In this document: positions 53,681 to 64,000 of the stretch, one piece after another | Position numbering within the stretch: the stretch's first letter is position 1 | How the letters are laid out: the number at the start of each line of letters is the position of its first letter | NCBI GenBank assembly: GCA_945643635.1 | Contig: CALZFC010000309.1 | Span: 17,333-81,332, forward strand | Direction of reading: 5' to 3' | Source: Allodiplogaster sudhausi | Taxonomy: Eukaryota; Nematoda; Chromadorea; Rhabditida; Diplogasteridae | DNA: 64,000 nt | Program-made: the position numbers and the translations under genes | Notes under the pieces: generated by a model | Seen by the model: only the letters and a program-made list of their open reading frames with translations | Told to the model about the DNA's origin: nothing | The model's database searches: none

Positions 53681-55383
53681 AGAATATGCCTGTAATACTT
53701 TGTATTCATGTCCTCAAGTATTTAAAGAAATCGACTTTTGGAGGTTGATGTAACAATGACCACCTATTCATCGAAGCAGAGATATTAACACATGATGAAA
53801 CCGCTAGATTTATGGGGTAAAGTTAGTCAAATTTTACGTAGAATACGCCTATAATACTTAGAATCGGGTCCTCAAGTATTTAAAGAACTTGGCCGACTTG
53901 GCCGAAGATTTATTCAACTCGGCCGACTTGGCCGATGCTACTAGGTTCGGGGACCTCAATCTTCATGAATACTGGGGCTATCTTCCAGATTTGTGGGGTA
54001 AACTTAGCCAAATTTTAAGTAGAATATGCCTGTAATACTTTGTATTCATGTCCTCAAGTATTTTAAGAAATCGACTTTTGGAGGTTGATGTAACAATGAC
54101 CACCTATTCATCGAAGCAGAGATATATTAACACATGATGAAACGCTAGATTTATGGGGTAAAGTTAGTCAAATTTTACGTAGAATACGCCTATAATACTT
54201 AGAATCGGTGTCCTCAAGTATTTAAAGAACTGGCCGACTTGGCCGAAGATTTATTCAACTCGGCCGACTTGGCCGATGCTACTAGGTTCGGGGACCTCAA
54301 TCTTCATGAATACTGGGGCTATCTTCCAGATGTGGGGTAAACTTAGTCAAATTTAAGTAGAATATGCCTGTAATACTTTGTATTCATGTCCTCAAGTATT
54401 TAAGAAATCGACTTTTGGAGGTTGATGTAACAATGACCACCTATTATCGAAGCAGAGATATATTAACACATGATGAAACCGCTAGATTTATGGGGTAAAG
54501 TTAGTCAAATTTTACGTAGAATACGCCTATAATACTTAGAATCGGTGTCCTCAAGTATTTAAAGAACTTGGCCGACTTGGCCGAAGATTTATTCAACTCG
54601 GCCGACTTGGCCGATGCTACTAGGTTCGGGGACCTCAATCTTCATGAATACTGGGGCTATCTTCCAGATTTGTGGGGTAAACTTAGCCAAATTTAAGTAG
54701 AATATGCCTGTAATACTTTGTATTCATGTCCTCAAGTATTTTAAGAAATCGACTTTTGGAGGTTGATGTAACAATGACCACCTATTCATCGAAGCAGAGA
54801 TATATTAACACATGATGAAACCGCTAGATTTATGGGGTAAAGTTAGTCAAATTTTACGTAGAATACGCCTATAATACTTAGAATCGGTGTCCTCAAGTAT
54901 TTAAAGAACTTGGCCGACTTGGCCGAAGATTTATTCAACTCGGCCGACTTGGCCGATGCTACTAGGTTCGGGGACCTCAATCTTCATGAATACTGGGGCT
55001 ATCTTCCAGATTTGTGGGGTAAACTTAGTCAAATTTTAAGTAGAATATGCCTGTAATACTTTGTATTCATGTCCTCAAGTATTTTAAGAAATCGACTTTT
55101 GGAGGTTGATGTAACAATGACCACCTATTCATCGAAGCAGAGATATATTAACACATGATGAAACCGCTAGATTTATGGGGTAAAGTAGTCAAATTTTACG
55201 TAGAATACGCCTATAATACTTAGAATCGGTGTCCTCAAGTATTTAAAGAACTTGGCCGACTTGGCCGAAGATTTATTCAACTCGGCCGACTTGGCCGATG
55301 CTACTAGGTTCGGGGACCTCAATCTTCATGAATACTGGGGCTATCTTCCAGATTTGTGGGGTAAACTTAGCCAAATTTTAAGT

Positions 55384-55704
55384 AGAATATGCCTGTAATA
55401 CTTTGTATTCATGTCCTCAAGTATTTTAAGAAATCGACTTTTGGAGGTTGATGTAACAATGACCACCTATTCATCGAAGCAGAGATATATTAACACATGA
55501 TGAAACCGCTAGATTTATGGGGTAAAGTTAGTCAAATTTTACGTAGAATACGCCTATAATACTTAGAATCGGTGTCCTCAAGTATTTAAAGAACTTCGAC
55601 TTGGCCAAATTCGGCGACGATGCTACTAGGTTCGGGGACCTCAATCTTCATGAATACTGGGGCTATCTTCCAGATTTGTGGGGTAAACTTAGCCAATTTT
55701 AAGT
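55384..55704 (+). repeat. Monomer with scrambled GC block (21 bp shorter)
   Basis: Between 55595 and 55621 the GGCCGACTT block reads CTTCGACTTGGCCAAATT then CGGCGACGATGCT, 21 bp shorter than normal and with changed order. One more base is lost at the seam. Recombination between the internal 9-bp repeats followed by mutation, or local misassembly, would give this. Confidence 0.7.
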
Positions 55705-56044
55705 AGAATATGCCTGTAAATTTGTATTCATGTCCTCAAGTATTTTAAGAAATCGACTTTGGAGGTTGATGTAACAATGACCACCTATTCATCGAAGCAG
55801 AGATATATTAACACATGATGAAACCGCTAGATTTATGGGGTAAAGTTAGTCAAATTTTACGTAGAATACGCCTATAATACTTAGAATCGGTGTCCTCAAG
55901 TATTTAAAGAACTTGGCCGACTTGGCCGAAGATTTATTCAACTCGGCCGACTTGGCCGATGCTACTAGGTTCGGGGACCTCAATCTTCATGAATACTGGG
56001 GCTATCTTCCAGATTTGTGGGGTAAACTTAGTCAAATTTTAAGT

Positions 56045-56364
56045 AGAATATGCCTGTAATACTTTGTATTCATGTCCTCAAGTATTTTAAGAAATCGACT
56101 TTTGGAGGTTGATGTAACAATGACCACCTATTCATCGAAGCAGAGATATATTAACACATGATGAAACCGCTAGATTTATGGGGTAAAGTTAGTCAAATTT
56201 TACGTAGAATACGCCTATAATACTTAGAATCGGTGTCCTCAAGTATTTAAAGAACTTGGCCGACTCGGCCGACTTGGCCGATGCTACTAGGTTCGGGGAC
56301 CTCAATCTTCATGAATACTGGGGCTATCTTCCAGATTTGTGGGGTAAACTTAGCCAAATTAAGT
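56045..56364 (+). repeat. 320-bp monomer, clean 21-bp deletion in the GC block
   Basis: At 56264/56265 CGAC joins TCGGCC directly. The 21 bases from the second TTGGCCGAA to TTCAAC are gone, with AC at both ends of the lost segment, which fits slippage between direct repeats. The seam lost two more bases. Confidence 0.8.
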
Positions 56365-57030
56365 AGAATATGCCTGTAATACTTTGTATTCATGTCCTCA
56401 AGTATTTAAGAAATCGACTTTGGAGGTTGATGTAACAATGACCACCTATTCATCGAAGCAGAGATATATTAACACATGATGAAACCGCTAGATTTATGGG
56501 TAAAGTTAGTCAAATTTTACGTAGAATACGCCTATAATACTTAGAATCGGTGTCCTCAAGTATTTAAAGAACTTGGCCGACTTGGCCGAAGATTTATTCA
56601 ACTCGGCCGACTTGGCCGATGCTACTAGTTTCGGGGACCTCAATCTTCATGAATACTGGGGCTATCTTCCAGATTTGTGGGGTAAACTTAGCCAAATTTT
56701 AAGTAGAATATGCCTGTAATACTTTGTATTCATGTCCTCAAGTATTTTAAGAAATCGACTTTTGGAGGTTGATGTAACAATGACCACCTATTCATCGAAG
56801 CAGAGATATATTAACACATGATGAAACCGCTAGATTTATGGGGTAAAGTTAGTCAAATTTTACGTAGAATACGCCTATAATACTTAGAATCGGTGTCCTC
56901 AAGTATTTAAAGAACTTGGCGACTTGGCCGAAGATTTATTCAACTCGGCCGACTTGGCCGATGCTACTAGGTTCGGGGACCTCAATCTTCATGAATACTG
57001 GGGCTATCTTCCAGATTTGTGGGGTCAAGT

Positions 57031-57368
57031 AGAATATGCCTGTAATACTTTGTATTCATGTCCTCAAGTATTTTAAGAAATCGACTTTTGGAGGTTGATG
57101 TAACAATGACCACCTATTCATCGAAGCAGAGATATATAACACATGATGAAACCGCTAGATTTATGGGGTAAAGTTAGTCAAATTTTACGTAGAATACGCC
57201 TATAATACTTAGAATCGGTGTCCTCAAGTATTTAAAGAACTTGGCCGACTTGGCCGAAGATTTATTCAACTCGGCCGACTTGGCCGATGCTACTAGGTTC
57301 GGGGACCTCAATCTACATGTTACTGGGGCTCTATCTCAGAATTTGGGGGTAACTTCCAATTTTCAAGT
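57031..57368 (+). repeat. Most diverged half B in the window
   Basis: From 57301 to 57368 the tail reads CTACATGTTACTGGGG, then CTCTATCTCAGAATTTGG, then GGGTAACTTCCAATTTTC. There are about ten small changes in 60 bases, while the flanking repeat is nearly normal. The 64-codon TTG-initiated frame at 57241-57435 is a by-product of these changes. Confidence 0.7.
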
Positions 57369-58373
57369 AGAATATGCCTGTAATACTTTGTATTCATGTC
57401 CTCAAGTATTTAAGAAATCGACTTTTGGAGGTTGATGTAACAATGACCACCTATTCATCGAAGCAGAGATATATTAACACATGATGAAACCGCTAGATTT
57501 ATGGGGTAAAGTTAGTCAAATTTTACGTAGAATACGCCTATAATACTTAGAATCGGTGTCCTCAAGTATTTAAAGAACTTGGCCGACTTGGCCGAAGATT
57601 TATTCAACTCGGCCGACTTGGCCGATGCTACTAGGTTCGGGGACCTCAATCTTCATGAATACTGGGGCTATCTTCCAGATTTGTGGGTAAACTTAGCCAA
57701 TTTTAAGTAGAATATGCCTGTAATACTTTGTATTCATGTCCTCAAGTATTTTAAGAAATCGACTTTTGGAGGTTGATGTAACAATGACCACCTATTCATC
57801 GAAGCAGAGATATATTAACACATGATGAAACCGCTAGATTTATGGGGTAAAGTTAGTCAAATTTTACGTAGAATACGCCTATAATACTTAGAATCGGTGT
57901 CCTCAAGTATTTAAAGAACTTGGCCGACTTGGCCGAAGATTTATTCAACTCGGCCGACTTGGCCGATGCTACTAGGTTCGGGGACCTCAATCTTCATGAA
58001 TACTGGGGCTATCTTCCAGATTTGTGGGGTAAACTTAGCCAATTTTAAGTAGAATATGCCTGTAATACTTGTATTCATGTCCTCAAGTATTTAAGAAATC
58101 GACTTTTGGAGGTTGATGTAACAATGACCACCTATTCATCGAAGCAGAGATATTAACACATGATGAAACCGCTAGATTTATGGGTAAAGTTAGTCAAATT
58201 TTACGTAGAATACGCCTATAATACTTAGAATCGGTGTCCTCAAGTATTTAAAGAACTTGGCCGACTTGGCCGAAGATTTATTCAACTCGGCCGACTTGGC
58301 CGATGCTACTAGTTCGGGGACCTCAATCTTCATGAATACTGGGGCTATCTTCCAGATTTGTGGGTAGTCAAGT

Positions 58374-60047
58374 AGAATATGCCTGTAATACTTTGTATTC
58401 ATGTCCTCAAGTATTTAAAGAAATCGACTTTTGGAGGTTGATGTAACAATGACCACCTATTCATCGAAGCAGAGATATATTAACACATGATGAAACCGCT
58501 AGATTTATGGGGTAAAGTTAGTCAAATTTTACGTAGAATACGCCTATAATACTTAGAATCGGTGTCCTCAAGTATTTAAAGAACTTGGCCGACTTGGCCG
58601 AAGATTATTCATCTCGGCCGACTTGCCGATGCTACTAGGTTCGGGGACCTCAATCTTCATGAATACTGGGGCTATCTTCCAGATTTGTGGGGTAAACTTA
58701 GTCAAATTTTAAGTAGAATATGCCTGTAATACTTTGTATTCATGTCCTCAAGTATTTAAAGAAATCGACTTTTGGAGGTTGATGTAACAATGACCACCTA
58801 TTCATCGAAGCAGAGATATATTAACACATGATGAAACCGCTAGATTTATGGGGTAAAGTTAGTCAAATTTTACGTAGAATACGCCTATAATACTTAGAAT
58901 CGGTGTCCTCAAGTATTTAAAGAACTTGGCCGACTTGGCCGAAGATTTATTCAACTCGGCCGACTTGGCCGATGCTACTAGGTTCGGGGACCTCAATCTT
59001 CATGAATACTGGGGCTATCTTCCAGATTTGTGGGGTCAAGTAGAATATGCCTGTAATACTTTGTATTCATGCCTCAAGTATTTTAAGAAATCGACTTTTG
59101 GAGGTTGATGTAACAATGACCACCTATTCATCGAAGCAGGAGATATATTAACACATGATGAAACCGCTAGATTTATGGGGTAAAGTTAGTCAAATTTTAC
59201 GTAGAATACGCCTATAATACTTAGAATCGGTGTCCTCAAGTATTTAAAGAACTTGGCCGACTTGGCCGAAGATTTATTCAACTCGGCCGACTTGGCCGAT
59301 GCTACTAGTTCGGGGACCTCAATCTTCATGAATACTGGGGCTATCTTCCAGATTTGTGGGGTCAAGTAGAATATGCCTGTAATACTTTGTATTCATGTCC
59401 TCAAGTATTTAAGAAATCGACTTTTGGAGGTTGATGTAACAATGACCACCTATTCATCGAAGCAGAGATATATTAACACATGATGAAACCGCTAGATTTA
59501 TGGGGTAAAGTTAGTCAAATTTTACGTAGAATACGCCTATAATACTTAGAATCGGTGTCCTCAAGTATTTAAAGAACTTGGCGACTTGGCCGAAGATTTA
59601 TTCAACTCGGCCGACTTGGCCGATGCTACTAGGTTCGGGGACCTCAATCTTCATGAATACTGGGGCTATCTTCCAGATTTGTGGGTAAACTTAGCCAAAT
59701 TTAAGTAGAATATGCCTGTAATACTTTGTATTCATGTCCTCAAGTATTTTAAGAAATCGACTTTTGGAGGTTGATGTAACAATGACCACCTATTCATCGA
59801 AGCAGAGATATATTAACACATGATGAAACCGCTAGATTTATGGGGTAAAGTTAGTCAAATTTTACGTAGAATACGCCTATAATACTTAGAATCGGTGTCT
59901 CAAGTATTTAAAGAACTTGGCCGACTTGGCCGAAGATTTATTCATCTCGGCCGACTTGGCCGATGCTACTAGGTTCGGGGACCTCAATCTTCATGAATAC
60001 TGGGGCTATCTTCCAGATTTGGGCATAAACTTAGTCAAATTTTAAGT
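58374..60047 (+). repeat. Five monomers rich in the 16-bp seam deletion and the TTCATCTCGG marker
   Basis: Monomers start at 58374, 58715, 59042, 59368 and 59707. The seams ending at about 59041 and 59367 are GGGGTCAAGTAG. The first and last copies carry the TTCATCTCGG substitution. This is the densest cluster of shared derived variants, as expected for short local duplications. The 60-codon plus-strand frame at 58926-59108 crosses one of these seams. Confidence 0.65.
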
Positions 60048-63000
60048 AGAATATGCCTGTAATACTTTGTATTCATGTCCTCAAGTATTTAAAGAAATCG
60101 ACTTTTGGAGGTTGATGTAACAATGACCACCTATTCATCGAAGCAGAGATATATTAACACATGATGAAACCGCTAGATTTATGGGTAAAGTTAGTCAAAT
60201 TTTACGTAGAATACGCCTATAATACTTAGAATCGGTGTCCTCAAGTATTTAAAGAACTTGGCCGACTTGGCCGAAGATTTATTCAACTCGGCCGATGGCC
60301 GATGCTACTAGGTTCGGGGACCTCAATCTTCATGAATACTGGGGCTATCTTCCAGATTTGTGGGGTAAACTTAGTCAAATTTTAAGTAGAATATGCCTGT
60401 AATACTTTGTATTCATGTCCTCAAGTATTTAAGAAATCGACTTTTGGAGGTTGATGTAACAATGACCACCTATTCATCGAAGCAGAGATATATTAACACA
60501 TGATGAAACCGCTAGATTTATGGGGTAAAGTTAGTAAAATTTACGTAGAATACGCCTATAATACTTAGAATCGGTGTCCTCAAGTATTTAAAGAACTTGG
60601 CCGACTTGGCCGAAGATTTATTCACTCGGCCGACTTGGCCGATGCTACTAGGTTCGGGGACCTCAATCTTCATGAATACTGGGGCTATCTTCCAGATTTG
60701 TGGGGTAAACTTAGTCAAATTTTAAGTAGAATATGCCTGTAAATACTTTGTATTCATGTCCTCAAGTATTTTAAGAGAAATCGACTTTTGGAGGTTGATG
60801 TAACAATGACCACCTATTCATCGAAGCAGAGATATATTAACACATGATGAAACCGCTAGATTTATGGGGTAAAGTTAGTCAAATTTTACGTAGAATACGC
60901 CTATAATACTTAGAATCGGTGTCCTCAAGTATTTAAAGAACTTGGCCGACTTGGCCGAAGATTTATTCAACTCGGCCGACTTGGCCGATGCTACTAGGTT
61001 CGGGGACCTCAATCTTCATGAATACTGGGGCTATCTTCCAGATTTGTGGGGTCAAGTAAGTAGAATATGCCTGTAATACTTTGTATTCATGTCCTCAAGT
61101 ATTTAAGAAATCGACTTTTGGAGGTTGATGTAACAATGACCACCTATTCATCGAAGCAGAGATATATTAACACATGATGAAACCGCTAGATTTATGGGGT
61201 AAAGTTAGTCAAATTTTACGTAGAATACGCCTATAATACTTAGAATCGGTGTCCTCAAGTATTTAAAGAACTTGGCCGACTTGGCCGAAGATTTATTCAA
61301 CTCGGCCGACTGGCCGATGCTACTAGGTTCGGGGACCTCAATCTTCATGAATACTGGGGCTATCTTCCAGATTTGTGGGGTCAAAAGTAGAATATGCCTG
61401 TAATACTTTGTATTCATGTCCTCAAGTATTTAAAGAAATCGACTTTTGGAGGTTGATGTAACAATGACCACCTATTCATCGAAGCAGAGATATATTAACA
61501 CATGATGAAACCGCTAGATTTATGGGGTAAAGTTAGTCAAATTTTACGTAGAATACGCCTATAATACTTAGAATCGGTGTCCTCAAGTATTTAAAGAACT
61601 TGGCCGACTTGGCCGAAGATTTATTCAACTCGGCCGACTTGGCCGATGCTACTAGGTTCGGGGACCTCAATCTTCATGAATACTGGGGCTATCTTCCAGA
61701 TTTGTGGGGTAAACTTAGCCAATTTTAAGTAGAATATGCCTGTAATACTTTGTATTCATGTCCTCAAGTATTTTAAGAAATCGACTTTTGGAGGTTGATG
61801 TAACAATGACCACCTATTCATCGAAGCAGAGATATATTAACACATGATGAAACCGCTAGATTTATGGGGTAAAGTTAGTCAAATTTTACGTAGAATACGC
61901 CTATAATACTTAGAATCGGTGTCCTCAAGTATTTAAAGAACTTGGCCGACTTGGCCGAAGATTTATTCAACTCGGCCGACTTGGCCGATGCTACTAGGTT
62001 CGGGGACCTCAATCTTCATGAATACTGGGGCTATCTTCCAGATTTGTGGGTAAAATAGTCAAATTTTAAGTAGAATATGCCTGTAATACTTTGTTCATGT
62101 CCTCAAGTATTTAAAGAAATCGACTTTGGAGGTTGATGTAACAATGACCACCTATTCATCGAAGCAGAGATATATTAACACATGATGAAACCGCTAGATT
62201 TATGGGGTAAAGTTAGTCAAATTTTACGTAGAATACGCCTATAATACTTAGAATCGGTGTCCTCAAGTATTTAAAGAACTTGGCCGACTTGGCCGAAGAT
62301 TTATTCAACTCGGCCGACTTGGCCGATGCTACTAGGTGGGACCTCAATTCATGAATACTGGGGCTATCTTCCAGATTTGTGGGGTAAACTTAGTCAATTT
62401 TAAGTAGAATATGCCTGTAATACTTTGTATTCATGTCCTCAAGTATTTAAAGAAATCGACTTTTGGAGGTTGATGTAACAATGACCACCTATTCATCGAA
62501 GCAGAGATATATTAACACATGATGAAACCGCTAGATTTATGGGGTAAAGTTAGTCAAATTTTACGTAGAATACGCCTATAATACTTAGAATCGGTGTCCT
62601 CAAGTATTTAAAGAACTTGGCCGACTTGGCCGAAGATTTATTCAACTCGGCCGACTTGGCCGATGCTACTAGGTTCGGGGACCTCAATCTTCATGAATAC
62701 TGGGGCTATCTTCCAGATTTGTGGGGTAAACTTAGTCAAATTTAAGTAGAATATGCCTGTAATACTTTGTATTCATGTCCTCAAGTATTAAAGAAATCGA
62801 CTTTTGGAGGTTGATGTAACAATGACCACTATTCATCGAAGCAGAGATATATTAACACATGATGAAACCGCTAGATTTATGGTAAAGTTAGTCAAATTTT
62901 ACGTAGAATACGCCTATAATACTTAGAATCGGTGTCTCAAGTATTTAAAGAACTTGGCCGACTTGGCCGAAGATTTATTCAACTCGGCCGACTTGGCCGA

Positions 63001-63729
63001 TGCTACTAGTTCGGGGACCTCAATCTTCATGAATACTGGGGCTATCTTCCAGATTTGTGGGTCAAGTAGAATATGCCTGTAATACTTTGTATTCATGTCT
63101 CAAGTATTTTAAGAAATCGACTTTTGGAGGTTGATGTAACAATGACCACCTATTCATCGAAGCAGGGATATATATTAACACATGATGAAACGCGCTAGAT
63201 TTATGGGGTAAATTAGTCAAATTTTACGTAGAATAGCCTATAATACTTAGATCGGTGTCCTCAAGTATTTAAAGAACTTGGCCGACTTGGCCGAAGATTT
63301 ATTCAACTCGGCCACTGGCCGATGCTACTAGGTTCGGGGACCTCAATCTTCATGAATACTGGGGCTATCTTCCAGATTTGTGGGGTCAAGTAGAATATGC
63401 CTGTAATACTTTGTATTCATGCCCTCAAGTATTTTAAGAAATCGACTTTTGGAGGTTGATGTAACAATGACCACCTATTCATCGAAGCAGAGATATATTA
63501 ACACATGATGAAACCGCTAGATTTATGGGGTAAAGTTAGTCAAATTTTACGTAGAATACGCCTATAATACTTAGAATCGGTGTCCTCAAGTATTTAAAGA
63601 ACTTGGCCGACTTGGCGAAGATTTATTCAACTCGGCCGACTTGGCCGATGCTACTAGGTTCGGGGACCTCAATCTTCATGAATACTGGGGCTATCTTCCA
63701 GATTTGGGGTAAACTTAGCCATTTTAAGT

Positions 63730-64000
63730 AGAATATGCCTGTAATACTTTGTATTCATGTCCTCAAGTATTTAAGAAATCGACTTTTGGAGGTTGATGTA
63801 ACAATGACCACCTATTCATCGAAGCAGAGATATATTAACACATGATGAAACCGCTAGATTTATGGGTAAAGTTAGTCAAATTTTACGTAGATACGCCTAT
63901 AATACTTAGAATCGGTGTCCTCAAGTATTTAAAGAACTTGGCCGACTTGGCCGAAGATTTATTCAACTCGGCCGACTTGGCCGATGCTACTAGGTTCGGG
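63730..64000 (+). repeat. Last, incomplete monomer (271 bp)
   Basis: The final copy has the D allele, GGG for GGGG near 63866 and one A lost near 63890 (GTAGATACGCC). It is cut by the window end at TTCGGG, inside the middle of half B. The array therefore continues to the right. Confidence 0.9.

Larger units (their letters stand above)
1..64000 (+). repeat. 343-bp satellite array, head to tail, about 188 copies
   Basis: The same unit recurs every 343 bp from the first base to the last, always in the same orientation. Starts of the unit (AGAATATGCC) fall at 1, 344, 687, 1030, 1373 and onward. Most copies are 343 bp or 342 bp, the latter lacking one base at a variable site. No unique sequence, inversion, transposon insertion or array edge was seen. 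Large homogeneous arrays of a unit about two nucleosomes long are characteristic of eukaryotic heterochromatin; whether this one is centromeric, subtelomeric or knob-like cannot be told from sequence alone. I do not recognise the family. The array lacks coding signals: its open frames are short and depend on repeat indels. Confidence 0.98.
49949..64000 (+). repeat. Right block: degenerate monomers with many single-base deletions
   Basis: From about 49.9 kb almost every copy carries private changes outside the two usual variable sites. They are mostly one-base losses in short runs: GGGG to GGG (51790, 52980, 56500, 57687, 58182, 58363, 59684, 60184, 62050, 63060 and 63866, approximately), GGCC to GGC or GCC (52194, 56919, 58624, 59581, 63616), and CTTTTGG to CTTTGG (55760, 56420, 62126). 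Among about 42 monomers S1 reads T in 18, D in 14 and K-type in 10. Either the array edge is decaying or base accuracy drops here. Confidence 0.8.

Noticed and set aside
1..64000. CRISPR array
   Set aside because: The repeat is 343 bp with no variable spacers of constant length, and there are no cas genes.
1..64000. Transposable element insertions or terminal repeats
   Set aside because: I saw no target-site duplications, long terminal repeats, terminal inverted repeats or foreign sequence; every stretch aligns to the monomer.

Overview
The whole 64,000-base window is one uninterrupted head-to-tail satellite DNA array. I see no protein-coding gene, RNA gene, transposon, CRISPR array or unique sequence, and neither edge of the array lies inside the window. 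The unit is 343 bp (about 39% G+C by hand count) and I count about 188 copies: 187 complete and a final piece of 271 bp. All are in the same orientation. A long array of a roughly 340-bp unit, about two nucleosome lengths, with no genes is typical of eukaryotic heterochromatin (centromeric, pericentromeric, subtelomeric or knob DNA). I do not recognise the repeat family and cannot name the organism.

Each monomer is an old internal duplication. Half A (161 bp; 1-161 in the type monomer) and half B (182 bp; 162-343) share a 49-bp head (42/49 identical) and a 34-bp tail (30/34 identical) but have different middles. The middle of B carries a GC-rich block built on GGCCGACTT, with two copies of a 15-mer exactly 30 bp apart. 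This block contains a possible RNA polymerase III A-box/B-box arrangement, which is speculative.

Region by region: 1-17121 is very uniform and dominated by the 'K' allele (TTTAAAG) at a variable site in half A. From 17122 to 33857 the 'T' allele (TTTTAAG) dominates, and small deletions at the B-to-A junction ('seam') become frequent. From 33858 to 49948 T still dominates, and a one-base-shorter 'D' allele (TTTAAG) recurs, several times in pairs two monomers apart. From 49949 to 64000 the array is visibly degenerate, with single-base deletions in nearly every monomer, some rearranged monomers and heavily shortened seams. Up to about 49.9 kb almost all variation I could see falls at just two places per monomer. 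The corresponding places in the sister half, with nearly the same sequence, stay constant.

The few reading frames above 60 codons use GTG or TTG starts or arise where seam indels remove a stop. I regard them as by-products of repeat variation. The most interesting content is the pattern of variation: the asymmetric hot spots, local two-monomer periodicity, recurring deletion alleles and the left-to-right gradient. All monomer coordinates and allele counts were made by eye and may be off by a copy or a base in places.
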